DNA from: Thalassobius sp002708925
GTDB taxonomy: Bacteria > Pseudomonadota > Alphaproteobacteria > Rhodobacterales > Rhodobacteraceae
Length of the DNA stretch: 64,000 bases
Reading direction: 5' to 3'
NCBI RefSeq assembly: GCF_049803795.1
Contig: NZ_JBNAGJ010000003.1
Coordinates: 62,001-126,000 of the forward strand
Positions 24,049 through 32,632 of this stretch are shown here, in pieces. The notes beneath the pieces are model-generated. The model was not told the origin of the DNA. It made no database searches and was given only the letters and a program-made list of their open reading frames with translations. A program made the position numbers and the translations under genes. Position 1 is the stretch's first letter. Each line of letters starts with the position of its first letter.

Positions 24049-24363
24049 ATGAAACTGATCAAGATCGCTACTGCCCTGGCCATGGTTGGCGTTTTGGCTG
24101 GCTGTGAATATGGCGGCCACGGTACCGTGGGCTCGGATAAGACCCGCGACCGCGGCACCGACAAAAAACACCTCAGTCAGCTGAAAGCCGGTATCTGGGT
24201 GGATCCCAACGGCTGTGACCACTGGATCATCGACGACGGAGTCGAAGGCTACCTGTCCGCCCGCCTGGACAAATACGGCAAGCCCGTCTGCTCGGGCGCG
24301 GCACCTCCGGGCGTGGCCACGGGCCCGTTCAAAAAGGGCTCGCCGATTTCCGATCCGCTCTGA
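24049..24363 (+). CDS. Small lipoprotein sharing a module with the upstream OmpA-family protein
   Basis: This 104-residue lipoprotein has a signal sequence ending in the lipobox VLAGC (C19), so it should be lipid-anchored. Residues 49-81 repeat the module of the upstream OmpA-family protein, with 19 of 33 positions identical, including DPxGCxHW, DDGxEGY and the terminal PVC. There is no OmpA domain. The ATG at 24049 is preceded by GGGAGA. Function unknown. The two genes are probably co-transcribed and end at the terminator at 24390. Confidence 0.85.
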   Translation: MKLIKIATALAMVGVLAGCEYGGHGTVGSDKTRDRGTDKKHLSQLKAGIWVDPNGCDHWIIDDGVEGYLSARLDKYGKPVCSGAAPPGVATGPFKKGSPISDPL

Positions 24364-24389
24364 GTTTGGGGCGATTTTGCCTTGCAAAC

Positions 24390-24420
24390 AGGCCGTCAGG
24401 AATGCCCTGGCGGCCTTTTT
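24390..24420 (+). terminator. Rho-independent terminator after the lipoprotein gene
   Basis: A ten-pair stem GGCCGTCAGG/CCTGGCGGCC (one G-U pair) with an AATGC loop is followed by TTTTT. Confidence 0.9.
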
Positions 24421-24512
24421 CATGCCGATTTCGTGACAATCGCACACCACAGCTTGCGCGACTCTATGGATGGTGCCACCATATCTGTACACCACTTACG
24501 CAGGAGACCTGA

Positions 24513-25523
24513 TTGCCTACCAGCATTCTGACCCCGCCCGAAGACCCGTCCATGCTAATGCAAGCGGAACTGGAATTCCCCGACAATCGCTTGTTGATTG
24601 ATCTGTGCGGCGAATATGACCGCAACCTTGCCAAGATCGAACAGCAATTGGGCGTACAGATCATCCGGCGCGGCAATCAGCTGATCGTCCATGGCGAAGA
24701 GGCCGCCGTGAAAGAGGCCCAGGACGTGCTGCAATCGCTCTACGAACGGCTCGAATCCGGCCGCGAGGTCGAACACGGCGACATCGACCGCGAGATTCGC
24801 ATGGGCGGCTCGGACGCCGGCACCGGCACCCGCGACGGCGATCAGTTGGAAATGTTCCGCGGTGGGAAGGTCGAAATCAAAACCCGTAAAAAACTGGTCG
24901 AACCGCGCACCGACGCGCAAAAAGCCTATGTCCAAAGCCTCTTTGCACATGAACTGGCCTTCGGCATCGGCCCCGCCGGCACCGGCAAAACCTATCTGGC
25001 CGTCGCTGTCGGCGTGTCGATGTTCCTCAATGGCGATGTGGATCGCATCATCCTGTCCCGCCCCGCGGTCGAGGCTGGCGAAAAACTCGGCTACCTGCCC
25101 GGCGACATGAAGGATAAGGTCGATCCCTACATGCAGCCGCTCTATGACGCGCTGAACGATTTCCTCCCCGGCAAGCAAGTCGCCAAACTGATCGAGGAAA
25201 AACGCATCGAAATCGCCCCCCTGGCCTTCATGCGCGGGCGCACCCTCTCCAATGCCTTCGTGGTTCTGGACGAGGCGCAGAACGCCACTTCAATGCAGAT
25301 GAAAATGTTCCTCACCCGCCTGGGCGAAGGCTCGCGCATGGTGATCACCGGAGACCGCAGCCAGGTGGACCTGCCGCGCGGCGTCTCTTCGGGCCTGCAT
25401 GACGCCGAACGCCTGCTCGGCAACATCCCCAATATCAGCTTCAACTACTTCACCGCCAAGGACGTGGTCCGCCACCCCCTTGTCGCCGCCATCATCGAAG
25501 CGTATGAGGCCGACGAAGCCTGA
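24513..25523 (+). CDS. PhoH family ATPase
   Basis: PhoH-like proteins are cytoplasmic P-loop ATPases linked to RNA metabolism and, through their conserved linkage to ybeY, to ribosome quality control. The 336-residue protein has an N-terminal KH-like region, the Walker A GPAGTGKTYLA near residue 155 and the Walker B VVLDEAQN near residue 250. The start is a TTG at 24513 preceded by AGGAG at ideal spacing. The first downstream ATGs lie 12 or more codons inside. It heads a plus-strand series phoH-ybeY-corC-lnt, the usual order in alphaproteobacteria. Confidence 0.93.
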   Translation: MPTSILTPPEDPSMLMQAELEFPDNRLLIDLCGEYDRNLAKIEQQLGVQIIRRGNQLIVHGEEAAVKEAQDVLQSLYERLESGREVEHGDIDREIRMGGSDAGTGTRDGDQLEMFRGGKVEIKTRKKLVEPRTDAQKAYVQSLFAHELAFGIGPAGTGKTYLAVAVGVSMFLNGDVDRIILSRPAVEAGEKLGYLPGDMKDKVDPYMQPLYDALNDFLPGKQVAKLIEEKRIEIAPLAFMRGRTLSNAFVVLDEAQNATSMQMKMFLTRLGEGSRMVITGDRSQVDLPRGVSSGLHDAERLLGNIPNISFNYFTAKDVVRHPLVAAIIEAYEADEA

Positions 25524-25574
25524 CCCTTTCTTTGCTCGGACAATACTCCGGGGGTGTGGGGGCTGGCCCCCACG
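25524..25574. repeat. Dispersed intergenic repeat, copy 2
   Basis: This begins one base after the phoH stop: CTTTCTTTGCTCGGACAATACTCC as in copy 1, but with a variant hairpin GTGGGGGCTGGCCCCCAC. The stem sequence has changed on both arms, which suggests that pairing is conserved. Confidence 0.85.
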
Positions 25575-25586
25575 CTGCGGTGACAT

Positions 25587-26093
25587 ATGCTGACAGACAC
25601 AATCATAGAGGACGACCGCTGGAGCGCGGCCAACCTGCCCGCCCTGGCTGAAACGGCGGCGCAGGCCACTCTGCGCCACCTCGGCCTTGCCCCCGATGAC
25701 TTCGAAATCGCCATTCTGGCCTGCGATGACGCGCATATTGCCACGCTGAACGCCGATTTTCGCGACAAGCCCCAGCCCACGAATGTGCTGTCCTGGCCGT
25801 CCCAGGAACGCGGGGCCGAAACCGATGGCGCCGTGCCCGATCTGCCCGCCCCCGGCCTGCCTGGCCTCCCCGAGGAACTGGGCGACATCGCCATCGCCTG
25901 GGAAACCTGCGTGCACGAGGCCACGCAGGCGGCCAAACCGCTGGACCATCACCTGACCCATCTGATCGCCCACGCGACCCTGCATTTGCTGGGCTATGAT
26001 CACATCCGTGACAAGGATGCCACGTTGATGGAAGGGATCGAGACTGAAATACTTGGCAAAATGGGTATTCCTGACCCATATTCACAACACTAA
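25587..26093 (+). CDS. ybeY: Endoribonuclease YbeY (16S rRNA maturation)
   Basis: YbeY is a zinc-dependent RNase acting on the 3' end of 16S rRNA and in ribosome quality control. The 168-residue protein has the zinc-binding motif HLIAHATLHLLGYDH (HxxxHxxGxxH, near residue 127). LNADFRDKPQPTNVLSWP near residue 55 is the second conserved block. It follows phoH after 63 bases that hold a dispersed repeat. Confidence 0.95.
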   Translation: MLTDTIIEDDRWSAANLPALAETAAQATLRHLGLAPDDFEIAILACDDAHIATLNADFRDKPQPTNVLSWPSQERGAETDGAVPDLPAPGLPGLPEELGDIAIAWETCVHEATQAAKPLDHHLTHLIAHATLHLLGYDHIRDKDATLMEGIETEILGKMGIPDPYSQH

Positions 26094-26137
26094 GCGGTCA
26101 GTGCAGATTTACTGAGCCGCATCATTGGAAAGGTAAA

Positions 26138-27043
26138 ATGGGCGACAGCACCGACGGGTCCTCTACGGCAGCGCAGAGCGCGCAGTCAGACGACCAACTT
26201 CATAGCCAGCCGAAAACTGGTTTCTTCCGCCGCGTGATCGGGGCGCTCAGCCCCTCGGATGTCGGCGAGGCCCCGCCCGATGGCGCGCCTCGGGTTTCTG
26301 CATCCGATGCGGCCCAGCCTCTTTTGGATATTCTGTCCCTGCGCGGCAAACGCGTCGAGGACGTGGCCATCCCCAAGGCGGATATTGTCTCGGTTCCCGA
26401 CACGATCACCAAGGACGATCTGGTGACGCTGTTCCGCGAAACCGGGCTAAGCCGTCTGCCGGTCTATACCGGGACGCTGGACACGCCCATCGGGATGCTG
26501 CACCTAAAGGATTTCGCGCTCAGATACGGGTTCAACGGCAATGGCCAGGGCCCCTTCGCCGCCGATCAGATGCTGCGGCCACTGCTTTACGTGCCGCCCT
26601 CGATGCCTATCGGGGTGTTGTTGCAGAAAATGCAGACGGAACGGCGGCATATGGCGCTGGTCATTGACGAATACGGCGGCGTGGACGGGCTGGTCACGAT
26701 CGAGGATCTGATCGAACAGATCATCGGCGAAATCGAAGACGAGCACGACACGGAAGAGGCCGATTTCTGGATCAAGGAATCCGAAGGCCAGTATCTGGCG
26801 CAGGCCAAATCCCCGCTGGATGAGTTCGAGGCCGAGATCGGCCAGTCCCTGACCGACGCCGAGGAGGTGGACGAAGAGGAAATCGACACTCTGGGCGGGT
26901 TGGTCTTCATGCTGTCGGGCCGGGTGCCCGCACGCGGCGAGGTGGTCAAGCATCCCTCGGGGCCGGAATTCACCGTGGTGGATGCCGATCCCCGCCGGAT
27001 CAAGCGTTTGCGGGTGCGTCTGCCCGACAGGGCTGCGGGCTGA
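26138..27043 (+). CDS. corC: CBS-domain protein of the CorC/HlyC family
   Basis: This 301-residue cytoplasmic protein contains a pair of CBS domains (residues about 65-190, with IPKADIVSVPDT and ALVIDEYGGVDGLVTIEDLIEQIIGEIEDEHD) and the C-terminal CorC_HlyC domain (about 200-290, ending ARGEVVKHPSGPEFTVVDADPRRIKRLRV). Homologues are linked to magnesium/cobalt efflux. The YGGVDGLVTIEDL segment is diagnostic. There is no membrane domain. It precedes lnt by three bases, the usual linkage. Confidence 0.93.
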   Translation: MGDSTDGSSTAAQSAQSDDQLHSQPKTGFFRRVIGALSPSDVGEAPPDGAPRVSASDAAQPLLDILSLRGKRVEDVAIPKADIVSVPDTITKDDLVTLFRETGLSRLPVYTGTLDTPIGMLHLKDFALRYGFNGNGQGPFAADQMLRPLLYVPPSMPIGVLLQKMQTERRHMALVIDEYGGVDGLVTIEDLIEQIIGEIEDEHDTEEADFWIKESEGQYLAQAKSPLDEFEAEIGQSLTDAEEVDEEEIDTLGGLVFMLSGRVPARGEVVKHPSGPEFTVVDADPRRIKRLRVRLPDRAAG

Positions 27044-27046
27044 TCC

Positions 27047-28534
27047 ATGCGCGCGGTCCGGGCGCAAGAGTGGCTCTTGCCGATTGGCCTGGGCGCGGTG
27101 GCCGCATTGGGGCAGGCGCCCTTTGATCTGTGGCCCCTGACGGTGATCGCGCTGGCGCTGGCGCTGGCGCTGCTGGAGCGGATACAGACCTGGCAGCGGG
27201 CCGCGCGTCTGGGCTGGCTGATCGGCTGCGGCTATTTTCTGCTGTCGATGGTCTGGATCGTGCAGCCGTTTTTCGTGGATCCCTGGCGGCATGGCTGGAT
27301 GGCGCCTTTTGCTCTGGGTTTTATGGCCGCAGGGCTGGCGATGTTCTGGGCTTTGGGGTTTGGGCTGGCGCGCCGGTTGGGCGGGCCGGCGATGCTGATC
27401 GGAACGCTGACCCTGGCCGAGCTGCTGCGCGCCTATCTTTTCACCGGCTTTCCCTGGGCGCTGATCGGGCATTCGCTGGTGGACACACCCCTGGCGCAGA
27501 TGGCCTGGGGTGTTGGGGCGCATGGGCTCAGCGTTCTGATCCTGATCGGCGCGGTCGGGCTGCGCGCGCTGTGGCGGCGCGATTGGGCCGTGGGGGGCGT
27601 GATTATTGCGGCGCTGGCGGGCTGCTGGATGTGGGGGCAGGGGCGTCTGAACGCCTCCGCGCCGCTGGAAAACCGCCCGGTTCTGCGACTGGTTCAGCCC
27701 AACGCACCGCAGCATCAGAAATGGGATCCGGCCTATTATCCGATCTTTTTTCAGCGGCAGGTGGCCTTTACCGCCGCCCCCGCTGCGCGCCGTCCCGATC
27801 TGATCCTTTGGCCCGAAACCGCCGTTCCTGTGCTGCTGGAGGATGGCGCGCGCGTTTTTCAGACCATCGCCGAGGCCGCCGCAGGCAGCCCTGTCGTGCT
27901 GGGTATTCAGCGCTATGAGGGGCTGAGCCTGTATAATTCGGCCGTTCTGCTGGACGGGGCGGGGCAGCTTGCGCAGGTCTATGACAAACACCACCTTGTG
28001 CCCTTTGGCGAATATATCCCGCTGGGCAGCCTGCTGTCCGGATGGGGGCTGCACGGGCTGGCGGCGGCCGATGGCAATGGCTTTGCCGCGGGGCCAGGCC
28101 CGGTAGTGATGGAGCTGGGGCCCCTGGGCCGGGCCTTGCCGTTGATTTGTTATGAGGCGGTGTTTCCCGCTGATGCCGCCGCCCCCGGCGCGCGGCCCGA
28201 TTTCCTGATGCAGCTGACAAATGACGCCTGGTTCGGGATGTTCTCGGGGCCGTATCAGCATCTGGCGCAGGCGCGGCTGCGCGCGATCGAGCAGGGCCTG
28301 CCCATGGTGCGGGTGGCCAATACCGGCGTGTCCGCGATGATTGACGCCCAAGGGCAGATCACCGCGCAGATCGGGCTGGGGCAGGCGGGCTGGGTGGATG
28401 CTGTCTTGCCGCCGGGGAACGGCCCGACGCTCTATGCGCGCCTGACGGATTGGGGGATCGGGGCGATCTTACTTTTGGTTGTTTTGTCGGCGGCGCTGCT
28501 CAATCACGGGAAGTTGCGCCGCGAAACCCGTTGA
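27047..28534 (+). CDS. lnt: Apolipoprotein N-acyltransferase
   Basis: Lnt adds the third acyl chain to the N-terminal cysteine of lipoproteins in the inner membrane. The 495-residue protein has six or so N-terminal membrane segments, a nitrilase-like periplasmic domain and one C-terminal membrane helix. The catalytic triad is visible as glutamate in LWPETAVP, lysine in YDKHHLVPFGEYIP and cysteine in PLICYEAVFP. Several lipoproteins in this window are likely substrates. It starts three bases after corC. Confidence 0.95.
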   Translation: MRAVRAQEWLLPIGLGAVAALGQAPFDLWPLTVIALALALALLERIQTWQRAARLGWLIGCGYFLLSMVWIVQPFFVDPWRHGWMAPFALGFMAAGLAMFWALGFGLARRLGGPAMLIGTLTLAELLRAYLFTGFPWALIGHSLVDTPLAQMAWGVGAHGLSVLILIGAVGLRALWRRDWAVGGVIIAALAGCWMWGQGRLNASAPLENRPVLRLVQPNAPQHQKWDPAYYPIFFQRQVAFTAAPAARRPDLILWPETAVPVLLEDGARVFQTIAEAAAGSPVVLGIQRYEGLSLYNSAVLLDGAGQLAQVYDKHHLVPFGEYIPLGSLLSGWGLHGLAAADGNGFAAGPGPVVMELGPLGRALPLICYEAVFPADAAAPGARPDFLMQLTNDAWFGMFSGPYQHLAQARLRAIEQGLPMVRVANTGVSAMIDAQGQITAQIGLGQAGWVDAVLPPGNGPTLYARLTDWGIGAILLLVVLSAALLNHGKLRRETR

Positions 28535-28570
28535 CCCCGCCCGCCTGGGGGCGTAACCACTGGTTATTCC

Positions 28571-28616
28571 CCGTCACAACGGCTTCCTGACGTGGCGGGC
28601 AGACTTACTGGAGCAC
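28571..28616 (+). ncRNA. SAM/SAH riboswitch in the metK leader
   Basis: The leader reads GTCACAACGGCTTCCTGACG, then GTGGC, a short variable linker and TTACTGGAGCA ending six bases before the metK ATG. This closely matches the SAM/SAH aptamer known upstream of metK in Rhodobacterales, a small H-type pseudoknot in which the 3' segment contains the Shine-Dalgarno (GGAG). Binding of SAM would hide the ribosome site and turn off synthase production. Confidence 0.9.
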
Positions 28617-28621
28617 TCTTC

Positions 28622-29788
28622 ATGTCACGACAGAACTACATTTTCACCTCCGAATCCGTCTCGGAGGGGCACCCCGACAAGGTGTGCGACCGGATCTCGG
28701 ATGCGGTGCTGGACGCCTTTCTGGCCGAAGAACCCAGCGCGCGCGTCGCCTGTGAAACCTTTGCCACCACCAATCAGGTGATCGTCGGCGGCGAGGTCGG
28801 CCTGTCAGACAAAACCCGCCTGGCCGAATATATGAATCGCATTGACGGGATCGTGCGCGATTGCGTCAAGGACATCGGCTATGAGCAGGATAAATTCCAC
28901 TGGTCCACGCTGAAAGTGGGCAATTTCCTGCATCCGCAATCGGCCCATATCAGCCAGGGCGTCGATAAGGACGGCGCGGGCGATCAGGGGATCATGTTCG
29001 GCTATGCCACCGATGAAACACCCGAATTGATGCCCGCTCCGGTGCAATATGCCCATGCGATCCTGCGCCGTCTGGCCGAGGCGCGCAAATCGGGCGCCGA
29101 GCCCACCCTGGGCCCGGATGCCAAATCGCAGCTTTCGGTGCGCTATGAAGATGGTAAGCCGGTGGGGATCAGCTCGGTTGTGCTGTCCACGCAGCATATG
29201 CACGAAAGCCAGACCAGCGATGACATCCGCGCCATCGTCGAGCCCTATATCCGCGAGGTTCTGCCCGAAGGCTGGCTGACGGCCGATACCGAATGGTGGG
29301 TGAACCCGACCGGCACGTTCGTCATTGGCGGCCCCGATGGCGATGCGGGCCTGACCGGGCGCAAGATCATCGTGGACACCTATGGCGGTGCGGCCCCGCA
29401 TGGGGGCGGCGCGTTCTCGGGCAAAGACCCGACCAAGGTGGACCGCTCGGCCGCTTATGCCGCGCGCTATCTGGCGAAGAACGTGGTGGCCGCGGGTCTG
29501 GCCAAACGCTGCCTGATTCAGGTGTCCTATGCGATCGGTGTGGCCAAGCCGCTGTCGATCTATGCCGATACCTTTGGCACGGGCGAGGTGCCCGATGCAC
29601 AGATCGAACGGATTGTCAGCCAGTGCATGGATCTGACTCCGCTGGGCATCCGCACCCATCTGGACCTGTGCCGCCCGATCTATGCGCGCACCGCCGCCTA
29701 TGGCCATTTCGGCCGCCCCCCCGAAGCCGATGGCGGTTTCAGCTGGGAGCGCACAGACCTGACCGAGGCCCTGCGCGCCGCGCTCTAA
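28622..29788 (+). CDS. metK: S-adenosylmethionine synthase
   Basis: MetK makes S-adenosylmethionine from methionine and ATP, the substrate of methyltransferases and radical-SAM enzymes such as TrmB and MiaB encoded nearby. The 388-residue protein has the N-terminal FTSESVSEGHPDKVCDRISDAVLD, the hexapeptide GAGDQG (phosphate binding) and GGGAFSGKDPTKVDRS. The ATG at 28622 is fixed by the riboswitch-embedded GGAG. A frame opening ten codons earlier would run through the riboswitch. Confidence 0.97.
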   Translation: MSRQNYIFTSESVSEGHPDKVCDRISDAVLDAFLAEEPSARVACETFATTNQVIVGGEVGLSDKTRLAEYMNRIDGIVRDCVKDIGYEQDKFHWSTLKVGNFLHPQSAHISQGVDKDGAGDQGIMFGYATDETPELMPAPVQYAHAILRRLAEARKSGAEPTLGPDAKSQLSVRYEDGKPVGISSVVLSTQHMHESQTSDDIRAIVEPYIREVLPEGWLTADTEWWVNPTGTFVIGGPDGDAGLTGRKIIVDTYGGAAPHGGGAFSGKDPTKVDRSAAYAARYLAKNVVAAGLAKRCLIQVSYAIGVAKPLSIYADTFGTGEVPDAQIERIVSQCMDLTPLGIRTHLDLCRPIYARTAAYGHFGRPPEADGGFSWERTDLTEALRAAL

Positions 29789-29839
29789 GCCGCTCGGTTC
29801 CTGCCCGCCTGGGGCAAATTCACGCTTGAACCTATGGGG

Positions 29840-29870
29840 AATTCCGCACTAGCTTGGTGCGGAATTTTCT
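29840..29870 (+). terminator. Rho-independent terminator after metK
   Basis: An AATTCCGCAC/GTGCGGAATT stem with a TAGCTTG loop is followed by TTCTT, 51 bases after the stop. Confidence 0.8.
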
Positions 29871-29895
29871 TATCCATTTGCGTTCAGGTGATCAT

Positions 29896-30636
29896 ATGTT
29901 GCGCATTATTTCTTGTTGTTTCTCGTTGCTCTTGCTGGCGGCTTGCGATCCGGCGGGGCTGGGCCCTGTTGCCACCGAAGAGGGCGCGGGGCCGGTTTGT
30001 TCCGGTCAGGGCAGCGCGCGCTGCCAATTCGTTAACGGCCCGGTAAAGCTGACCCAGGATCCGGTGAAACTGGCCACCCGGCGGGCGCTGTTCTATCCCA
30101 TGGCGGATGCGCTGGATTTTGTGGATGGGAAAGCCGATGTCTGGCAGGCCCCGCAGGGGACGCTGACCGATGGTGCCTCGATCCCGCCGCTGTTCGTTGG
30201 GATTGTCGGCAACCCGACCTCGGATCAGTTCGCGCAGGCTGCGGCCATTCACGATGCCTATTGCGGGATCGGCAATGAGGGCGGGGCCAGGTATCATTCG
30301 CGCCCCTGGCCGCAGGTGCATCGCATGTTCTATGATGCGTTGCGCGTGGGCGGCACCCCTGAACGCAAGGCCAAGCTGATGTTCGCCGCCGTTTGGCTGG
30401 GCGGGCCGCGCTGGGGGGTGTGGGATCGCGGATTGCTGGATGTCCCCGGCAGCGAGAAACAAGACATCCTGCGGCAGGCTCAGGGGCTGATCGACACGCA
30501 GAACCCCTCGGTTGATGAACTGGTCGGGTTCCTGTCCCGCGCCGAGGCGCTGGCCATCGCCAAATCGCGCAACACCGTGCATGGCGGCGGGGCGGACGGG
30601 CATGGCTATTATGGGGGCGATCCGTCGGACTACTAA
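29896..30636 (+). CDS. DUF1353 family lipoprotein
   Basis: This 246-residue protein starts at ATG 29896 with a lipoprotein signal (FSLLLLAAC, lipid cysteine near residue 18). The central TLTDGASIPPLF and HDAYCGIG are the hallmarks of DUF1353, a family found in phage and bacterial genomes with no firmly established activity. The TDGASxP...HD arrangement suggests a small hydrolase fold. The C-terminal tail is rich in glycine and histidine (HGGGADGHGYYGG). A longer frame from 29854 adds 14 residues that would disrupt the signal peptide. Confidence 0.8.
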   Translation: MLRIISCCFSLLLLAACDPAGLGPVATEEGAGPVCSGQGSARCQFVNGPVKLTQDPVKLATRRALFYPMADALDFVDGKADVWQAPQGTLTDGASIPPLFVGIVGNPTSDQFAQAAAIHDAYCGIGNEGGARYHSRPWPQVHRMFYDALRVGGTPERKAKLMFAAVWLGGPRWGVWDRGLLDVPGSEKQDILRQAQGLIDTQNPSVDELVGFLSRAEALAIAKSRNTVHGGGADGHGYYGGDPSDY

Positions 30637-30696
30637 GGGCCGATTGCCCAAAGGGGCCATTGATCCGCCCGGCTGCTCAGGCTACACCGCGCCATC

Positions 30697-31422
30697 ATGA
30701 CTGACGAAAAACACCCCGAGTCCCACCCGTCGGGCGCCCCCTGGCGCAACTTCTATGGCCGTTTCAAAGGCAAGGGCCTGCGCGACAGCCAGCAGCGCTA
30801 TCTGGACGAGGATTTGCAAAAACTCTCGCCCGGTGCCGTGTCATGGGAGCAAAACCCCGAACGCACCAAACTGGACCTTGAGGCGTTGTTTCAGGGGCGT
30901 GATGTCTGGCTTGAGGTCGGCTTTGGCGGGGGGGAGCACATGGTCCATCAGGCCCAGCAGAACCCGCAGGTCGGGTTCATCGGCTGCGAGCCCTATATCA
31001 ACGGCGTGGCCATGCTGCTGGGCAAAATTCGCGATGCGGGCTGCGATAATATCCGCATCCATCCGGGCGATGCGCGGGATATGTTTGACGTGCTGCCCGA
31101 ACAGTCGATCAGCCGGGCGTTTCTGCTGTATCCCGATCCCTGGCCGAAAAAACGCCACCACCGCCGCCGGTTCGTCACTCCCGAACATCTGAAGCCGCTG
31201 CACCGTGTGCTCAAACCCGGCGCGATCTTCCGCGTGGCCACGGATATTCCCGATTACGTGCGTCAAACCCTGGAAGAAGTGCCCAAAGCGGGCTTTGACT
31301 GGCTGGCCGAGCGCCCCGACGATTGGCGACAGCCCTGGGGCGACTGGATTTCCACCCGCTATGAACAAAAGGCCCTGCGCGAGGGCCGCACGCCGCATTA
31401 TCTGACCTTCGTTCGGCGCTGA
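30697..31422 (+). CDS. trmB: tRNA (guanine-N7-)-methyltransferase
   Basis: TrmB methylates G46 of tRNA at N7 using SAM. The 241-residue protein has the SAM site LEVGFGGGEHMVHQA (near residue 70), GCEPYINGVAMLL, and the catalytic/substrate block LYPDPWPKKRHHRRRFV near residue 145. The length and motif order are normal. It stands after the DUF1353 gene, 60 bases apart. Confidence 0.96.
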   Translation: MTDEKHPESHPSGAPWRNFYGRFKGKGLRDSQQRYLDEDLQKLSPGAVSWEQNPERTKLDLEALFQGRDVWLEVGFGGGEHMVHQAQQNPQVGFIGCEPYINGVAMLLGKIRDAGCDNIRIHPGDARDMFDVLPEQSISRAFLLYPDPWPKKRHHRRRFVTPEHLKPLHRVLKPGAIFRVATDIPDYVRQTLEEVPKAGFDWLAERPDDWRQPWGDWISTRYEQKALREGRTPHYLTFVRR

Positions 31423-31463
31423 TCTGTGCTATCTTTGCGGGTATTTTGCCCGGAGAGATTCTT

Positions 31464-32543
31464 GTGTCCGATATTCAGATTACCAATTGTCATATTCACA
31501 CCTTTACCACGCAGCATGTGCCGGTAAGCTATCCGTTCGCCTGGCTGCGCCCGCTGAAAAAGGCGCCGCTGGTGGTGCGGGGCATTGCGGGCGGGCTGGC
31601 CTTGCTGGGGCAGCATCCGCTATCCGAGAAAGTCCGGCGGCTCTATGATTTCCAGAACGAGGCCGCCGCTGCCGATCAGCGCGCGATCTTGCAGAATCTG
31701 CTGCCGCATTACCCCTCGAATACGCGTTTTGTGGTGCTGCCCATGGACCTGAGCGCCATCGGATATGGCGCGCCCCCCGTGCCCTTGCGCGCGCAGCATG
31801 ACGAGCTGGCGGCCATGGCGCGCGATCCGCAGCTGGCGCGCAACGTGATTCCCTTTGCCACGATCGACCCGCGCGCCGACCCGCAGGCGACGGAATTGAC
31901 CCGCGCCCTGGACGATCTGCATTTCAAGGGCGTGAAAATCTATCCCCGGCTGGGCTTTGCGCCCGATGATCCGGTGCTGATGCAGCGGGTCTATCCCAAA
32001 ATGCAGGCCGAGGGGCTGCCGCTGATGACGCATTGTTCGCGCGGCGGGGTGCAGGGCCGCACGCTAGAGCCCTACTGGGCCGACCGCTACACCGATCCGG
32101 CCACCTATATTCCCGTGATGCGCCAGTTCCCGCAGCTGCGCATCTGTCTGGCGCATTTCGGCGGTCAGCACGATTGGAAATCCTATATTCAGGCCGGCCC
32201 GGATTACGACCGCGCCACCAATTGGCAGGTGCAGATTCGCAAAATGATCGGCTCGGGCGACTTTCCGGGGCTGTGGACGGATATTTCCTATACCCTGTTT
32301 CATTTCGAGGATTACATCCCCTTCCTGCGCATGTTCCTGACCGGCGATGATCTGGCCAGCGAACGGTTGCGTCGGCGGGTGCTGTTCGGCTCGGATTTCT
32401 ATATGACGCGGCAGGAAAAACTGTCAGAGCGGGCGGTGTGCTTTCGGCTGCGCAATGCCCTGGGCGAAGAGATTTTCCGGCAGATTGCCGAGGAAAACCC
32501 CAAAGTCTGGCTTGGCGAGAGCACCGAGCCCCCTCTGCCGTAG
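31464..32543 (+). CDS. Amidohydrolase_2-type metal-dependent hydrolase
   Basis: This 359-residue protein has a TIM-barrel amidohydrolase pattern: NCHIHTF (first metal-binding HxH, near residue 7), GVKIYPRLGF (strand 4), MTHCSRGG (metal histidine), LAHFGG and FGSDFYMT (catalytic aspartate) in order. Substrate unknown. The GTG at 31464 follows GGAGAG at good spacing and is preferred over an in-frame TTG six codons upstream. It precedes aroA by 89 bases. Confidence 0.82.
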   Translation: MSDIQITNCHIHTFTTQHVPVSYPFAWLRPLKKAPLVVRGIAGGLALLGQHPLSEKVRRLYDFQNEAAAADQRAILQNLLPHYPSNTRFVVLPMDLSAIGYGAPPVPLRAQHDELAAMARDPQLARNVIPFATIDPRADPQATELTRALDDLHFKGVKIYPRLGFAPDDPVLMQRVYPKMQAEGLPLMTHCSRGGVQGRTLEPYWADRYTDPATYIPVMRQFPQLRICLAHFGGQHDWKSYIQAGPDYDRATNWQVQIRKMIGSGDFPGLWTDISYTLFHFEDYIPFLRMFLTGDDLASERLRRRVLFGSDFYMTRQEKLSERAVCFRLRNALGEEIFRQIAEENPKVWLGESTEPPLP

Positions 32544-32632
32544 ATGTCGGGCAACCCAGACATGGACTCCAGACATGGACCGGCGCGCGCCCTTGGGGTA
32601 TGACGCGTGCGAACACCTGCAAGGAGACCCGC

